Source: CAIVAT01 sp037141055
Lineage (GTDB): Bacteria > Bacteroidota > Bacteroidia > Bacteroidales > FEN-979
Reading direction: 5' to 3'
Assembly: GCA_037141055.1 (NCBI GenBank)
Contig: JBAXDH010000010.1
Location: 1-52,038, forward strand
DNA: 52,038 bases
The position numbers and the translations under genes were made by a program. The notes below the pieces were generated by a model. That model ran no database searches. It was not told the origin of the DNA and saw only the letters and a list, made by a program, of their open reading frames with translations. Below are positions 48,729-52,038 of the stretch, in pieces (the first letter of the stretch is position 1; each line of letters starts with the position of its first letter).

Positions 48729-51050
48729 CTAACTGACGATTCTTAGCCTGGCAAACCGCAGCAACAGCTGTTTCTGTCCGATGGCAGGAAAAAACACCGT
48801 AGCTTTTATATTGGGGCCGACGCCTTCGAGGTTCACCACTTTGCCCTTGCCGAAACGCTCGTGGATCACTTCCATGCCGGTTTGGATATCTTCAACCTCC
48901 GACGGCGGTCCGCCGGGAGCATCTTGTTTAACAGGGCTTTCAACGTTTGTCAGTTTCTGGAAGTTTTTTGGTGCCACCGCTTTTTTCGGAGGCAGGTTTA
49001 CGCCTGGCATGTTGGCTGACCAATTGTATTCCTTTGAAAAACTTGTTTTTACGACCGGCGCCTTCCTCGGGAAATCGATAAACGCTTCCGGGATTTCGCT
49101 GATGAAGCGGCTGGGTTCGCACATGGTCGGAGTTCCCCACCTGTACCTGTTTTCAGCAAAGGAAAGGGTCAGTTTCTTCTGTGCCCGTGTCACGGCGACA
49201 TAAAACAGCCTGCGCTCCTCTTCCAGGTCGGTGCGCGAATTGAGCGACTGGATGCTGGGGAAAAGATTCTCCTCCATTCCGACCACGTAAACATACGGAA
49301 ATTCAAGACCTTTGGCTGCATGGATCGACATCAGGGTTACACGGTCGATGTCGTCGGGATTGCCTTTGTCGGCATCGGTGATCAGGGCAATATCCTGCAT
49401 GAACTCGTCGAGGGTGCGAACCACATTCGGTTCAATTTCACCGGTTTCAATATTTGTTTTCGGCGATTCGGAAAATTCCTTGATGGCATTGAGCAATTCT
49501 TCGAGGTTTTCAAACCGGCTTACGCCTTCAGGTGTCTTGTCGTCATACAGTTCTTTCATCAGCCCGGAGGAACCCGCAACATGCTTGGCCAGTTCGTATG
49601 CGTTTTTTGAATTCAGCTGTGCCGTGAAGCTTTTGATCATGGTTACAAAGCCATAAACCTTTTGTGATGTGCCCTCTGGGAGGCGGATATTGTTTTCAAG
49701 CGGATTCTCGATGAGTTCGAAGATGCTTTTTTTGTGTTCGTCGGCGAGGACGATGAGCCTTTCCATGGTCGTCTTTCCAATTCCGCGCACTGGAAAATTG
49801 ATTACGCGGAGCAGCGCATCCTCATCGCGGTTATTGATGGCAAGACGGAAATACGATAGCAGGTCTTTTACCTCCTTGCGCTGGTAGAAAGAGACTCCCC
49901 CATAGATCCGGCAGGGAATGTTGAGCCTCCGCAACGCTTCCTCATGGGCGCGGGATTGCGCGTTGGTGCGGTAGAGGATGGCAAAGGCCGTATTCTGCAG
50001 CTGGTTGTTCATCTTGTTCTCAAAGATGGATTGTGCCACCAGGTTCGCCTCCTCGTTGTCGGTGGAGGCCTTGATCAGCTGGATGCGGGCTCCTTCATCG
50101 TTATCGGTCCATATCTCCTTGAAGATCTGGTTTTTATTGTTCTCGATGATCTTGTTGGCCGCATTGACAATGGTTTTGGTTGAGCGATAGTTCTGTTCCA
50201 GTTTGAATACCTGGTGATCGGGATAATCGTTTTTGAAATTCAGGATGTTCTGGATGTTTGCCCCCCTGAATGCGTAAATGCTTTGCGCATCGTCGCCCAC
50301 CACGCAGATGTTCTCATTGTCGGCTGCAAGGTTTTTGATGATCAGGTACTGGGCGAAATTGGTATCCTGGTATTCATCCACCAGGATGTAGTGGAATTTC
50401 TGCTGGTATTTATATAATATGTCAGGGAAGTCGCGCAACAGGATGTTCATGTTGAACAGGAGGTCGTCGAAATCCATGGCCGACGCTCTTCTCAGCCGGC
50501 CCTGGTACTGGGTATAGAGCAGGCCGGTGTGGGGCTTTCCTGCCGAATTGTCGTATTCTTTCAATTCCGGACTTTCATTATACTCTTCAGCGGAAAGCAG
50601 GCTGGTCTTGGCCGAGGAAATCCGGTGGAGCACGTATCCCGGCTGGTACACCTTGTCGTCGAGATTGTTTTCCTTGATCAGGTTGCGGATGACCCTTTTT
50701 GTATCATCCGTATCATATATGGTATAATTGGAAGGATATCCGAGCAAATGGCCATCGATGCGCAACACCCTTGCAAAAACCGAGTGGAAGGTGCCCATCC
50801 ACACATTTTTAGCCTCGGCTCCCACAAGATGGATGATGCGCTCCTTCATCTCACGGGCGGCTTTGTTGGTGAAAGTGAGCGCCAGAATGTGAAAAGGGTC
50901 GACGCCTTTTTCCACAAGGTGGGCCACACGGTAAGTGAGTGCGCGGGTTTTACCCGATCCGGCGCCGGCGATAACCATTACCGGGCCTTCAGTGGCAATA
51001 ACGGCTGCCCGCTGTGCTTCGTTGAGTTCGTTCAGGATGTTTGTTGACAT
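48729..51050 (-). CDS. uvrD: UvrD/PcrA-type DNA helicase
   Basis: This SF1 3'-5' helicase acts in DNA repair and in removing proteins from DNA. The 773-residue protein has motif Ia/Walker A GAGSGKT (29-35), motif II DEYQDTN, motif III GDDAQSIYAFRGA, motif IV QNYRSTKTI, motif V VTLMSIHAAKGLEF and motif VI VAVTRAQKKL. The C-terminal Tudor-like domain (MEVIHERFGKGKVVNLEG) of PcrA/UvrD is present. A -7 box lies upstream at 51067-51074. Confidence 0.96.
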   Translation of the reverse strand: MSTNILNELNEAQRAAVIATEGPVMVIAGAGSGKTRALTYRVAHLVEKGVDPFHILALTFTNKAAREMKERIIHLVGAEAKNVWMGTFHSVFARVLRIDGHLLGYPSNYTIYDTDDTKRVIRNLIKENNLDDKVYQPGYVLHRISSAKTSLLSAEEYNESPELKEYDNSAGKPHTGLLYTQYQGRLRRASAMDFDDLLFNMNILLRDFPDILYKYQQKFHYILVDEYQDTNFAQYLIIKNLAADNENICVVGDDAQSIYAFRGANIQNILNFKNDYPDHQVFKLEQNYRSTKTIVNAANKIIENNKNQIFKEIWTDNDEGARIQLIKASTDNEEANLVAQSIFENKMNNQLQNTAFAILYRTNAQSRAHEEALRRLNIPCRIYGGVSFYQRKEVKDLLSYFRLAINNRDEDALLRVINFPVRGIGKTTMERLIVLADEHKKSIFELIENPLENNIRLPEGTSQKVYGFVTMIKSFTAQLNSKNAYELAKHVAGSSGLMKELYDDKTPEGVSRFENLEELLNAIKEFSESPKTNIETGEIEPNVVRTLDEFMQDIALITDADKGNPDDIDRVTLMSIHAAKGLEFPYVYVVGMEENLFPSIQSLNSRTDLEEERRLFYVAVTRAQKKLTLSFAENRYRWGTPTMCEPSRFISEIPEAFIDFPRKAPVVKTSFSKEYNWSANMPGVNLPPKKAVAPKNFQKLTNVESPVKQDAPGGPPSEVEDIQTGMEVIHERFGKGKVVNLEGVGPNIKATVFFPAIGQKQLLLRFARLRIVS

Positions 51051-51066
51051 GGATGGAATTATGCTG

Positions 51067-51074
51067 CAAAAGTA
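51067..51074 (-). promoter_or_regulatory. -7 box TACTTTTG for uvrD
   Basis: An exact TAnnTTTG match on the minus strand, 16 nt before the ATG at 51050, in the short divergent region with the methyltransferase gene. Confidence 0.5.
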
Positions 51075-51127
51075 GCAGTTTATATCGTAGGGAAGGATTT
51101 ATCCCGGGGCGGTTGTTCAAAAAAATC

Positions 51128-51135
51128 TAAATTTG
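51128..51135 (+). promoter_or_regulatory. -7 box TAAATTTG for the methyltransferase gene
   Basis: An exact TAnnTTTG match, 16 nt before the ATG at 51152. The nearest TTG (51113-51115) is closer than usual. Confidence 0.45.
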
Positions 51136-51151
51136 CATCCTAATTGTGTAT

Positions 51152-51889
51152 ATGAACCTTTCCGTTTTTCAGATAGTCAACTACACGCTGATCCTGGCTC
51201 TCCTGGTTCTTTTCACCAGGTACCTGTGGATTGTTTTTTTTAGCGGTGACCGCCGGCCGGTTCAGTGGACTTTTTTCGTCAAAAACGGAGCTGTTTCCCC
51301 GGTGATTAAGAAGATGAAGCGGCGCTATCCCGATAAAATTCGTTTTTACAATTGGTGGATCCAGGTTGAACGTCTTAAATCGCAGAAGGTTGAAGGTGCT
51401 TTTGTTGAACTTGGCGTGTACAAAGGTGAAAGTGCCCGAATCCTGCACCACCTGGACCCGGCGCGCAGGTTTCACCTGTTCGATACGTTCACCGGCTTTG
51501 AAGCCCGCGACCTTGTTGTTGAAACCGGGCAGGCGGCAACCTACACTCCCGACAATTTTGCAGATACAGATATTGCAATGGTGCTGAAAAGGATCGAAGG
51601 CAACCAGAATGTCATTTTGCATCCCGGCTATTTCCCTGACACGGCTTCCGGATTCAACGAACCGGTGGCACTGGTCAGCATGGACGCCGACCTGTTCAAT
51701 CCAACCAGTGCCGGGCTCGGATTATTTTACCCCCTGCTCACGCCAGGAGGAGTAATCATGGTGCACGATTACAATCATAAATGGCCAGGGATCATCAAGG
51801 CTGTTGACGACTTTGTACAAACCATTCCCGAAAGCCTGATCTTGTTGCCGGATATTGACGGAACTGTCATGATTATCAGGAGCAAATAA
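51152..51889 (+). CDS. TylF/MycF-type methyltransferase with N-terminal membrane helix
   Basis: The 245-residue protein begins with a hydrophobic helix (about 5-30; VNYTLILALLVLF, LWIVFF). The rest resembles macrocin O-methyltransferases (TylF/MycF, SAM-dependent): GAFVELGVYKGESARIL (SAM-binding), HLFDTFTGFEARD, SMDADLFNPT (possible Mg-binding acidic residues) and VMVHDYNHKWPGIIKAVDDF in nearly this form. Such enzymes methylate sugar hydroxyls, so a membrane-anchored glycan or sugar methyltransferase is plausible. No biosynthetic cluster is nearby; the substrate is unknown. It is divergent from uvrD. Confidence 0.82.
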   Translation: MNLSVFQIVNYTLILALLVLFTRYLWIVFFSGDRRPVQWTFFVKNGAVSPVIKKMKRRYPDKIRFYNWWIQVERLKSQKVEGAFVELGVYKGESARILHHLDPARRFHLFDTFTGFEARDLVVETGQAATYTPDNFADTDIAMVLKRIEGNQNVILHPGYFPDTASGFNEPVALVSMDADLFNPTSAGLGLFYPLLTPGGVIMVHDYNHKWPGIIKAVDDFVQTIPESLILLPDIDGTVMIIRSK

Positions 51890-51915
51890 ATTTTCATTTT
51901 TTTTTCACAATTTCC

Positions 51916-51945
51916 TTGTAAGGTTCGAATTATATTGTAAATTTG
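51916..51945 (+). promoter_or_regulatory. Promoter TTG-N19-TAAATTTG pointing out of the window
   Basis: TTG (51916-51918) and TAAATTTG (51938-51945) are 19 nt apart, the best plus-strand promoter in the window. It drives a gene beyond the right edge. A small hairpin GCCG-GAAA-CGGC (51986-51997) lies in the leader, with at least 85 nt of untranslated sequence before the edge. Confidence 0.7.
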
Positions 51946-52038
51946 CACCCTCGAAAACCAGATTACGTTTTTGATTGAATTGAAAGCCGGAAACGGCAAG
52001 GAAACCTGATAAAGTGAGACAACTATAGGTTTCAATCG

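Noticed and set aside
42440..51050. A defence or secondary-metabolite cluster containing the ABC exporter and helicase
   Set aside because: The ABC genes follow dnaJ as in an ordinary chaperone operon, and the helicase has the standard UvrD/PcrA domains. No nuclease, toxin or synthase genes accompany them.
51946..52038. A riboswitch in the leader at the right edge
   Set aside because: Only one small GCCG-GAAA-CGGC hairpin is seen, no known aptamer motif is recognisable, and the sequence is cut by the window end.

Overview
This 52 kb window reads as a chromosomal segment of a Bacteroidota bacterium, most likely from the Bacteroidales/Marinilabiliales side and environmental. The support is: promoters of the phylum-specific type (-7 TAnnTTTG, several with TTG 19-21 nt upstream); few Shine-Dalgarno sites; the gene run nadK - porG (DUF6089) - uppS - bamA - ompH - ompH; DUF4290 next to murA; fused secDF; a short PLP arginine decarboxylase beside a deoxyhypusine-synthase-like gene; and traces of type IX secretion. 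No CRISPR array, prophage or intact insertion sequence was seen.

Layout. 1-480: end of a small operon (membrane protein, thioredoxin-fold protein), cut by the left edge. 480-7490: an accessory stretch with a secreted glycosidase-like protein, an MFS transporter, two small lipoproteins, a beta-barrel-like protein and a decayed ORF. It is bounded on the right by tRNA-Gln and on the left by a 16-bp sequence resembling that tRNA's 3' end, which suggests an old integration at the tRNA. 7.7-17.7 kb: DUF2723 GT-C glycosyltransferase coupled to lgt, a GT-B glycosyltransferase, dprA, a PrsW-like membrane protein that lacks key glutamates, then rsgA - CBS/ACT protein - Omp85-like protein. 17.8-24.3 kb: nadK and the envelope block porG-uppS-bamA-ompH-ompH, closed by a terminator. 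24.4-28.6 kb (minus): lemA - TPM - TPM operon, a cluster of GC-rich palindromes, and htpG. 28.8-39.1 kb: ilvE, then the minus operon porE-like - purM - prfA - pyrF, then secDF. 39.2-42.4 kb: a HEAT-like protein and a polyamine pair. 42.4-51.1 kb (minus): grpE - dnaJ - ABC ATPase - ABC permease, DUF4290 - murA, and uvrD/pcrA. 51.2 kb: a TylF-type methyltransferase, followed by a strong promoter leaving the window.

The common theme is envelope biogenesis and proteostasis: lipoprotein modification (Lgt), protein export (SecDF), outer-membrane assembly (BamA, a second Omp85 protein, two OmpH/Skp chaperones), type IX secretion (PorG, a PorE-like protein, a CTD-like tail on the glycosidase), the undecaprenyl carrier (UppS), the first committed peptidoglycan step (MurA) and chaperones (HtpG, GrpE, DnaJ). 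No clearly new multi-gene system was found. The most unusual items are a PorE-like OmpA protein with an aspartic-protease-like C-terminal domain whose DTG motif is DAK, a PrsW relative without its active-site glutamates, an inverted pair of two-palindrome repeats near 26.5 kb, and the possible tRNA-bounded island.
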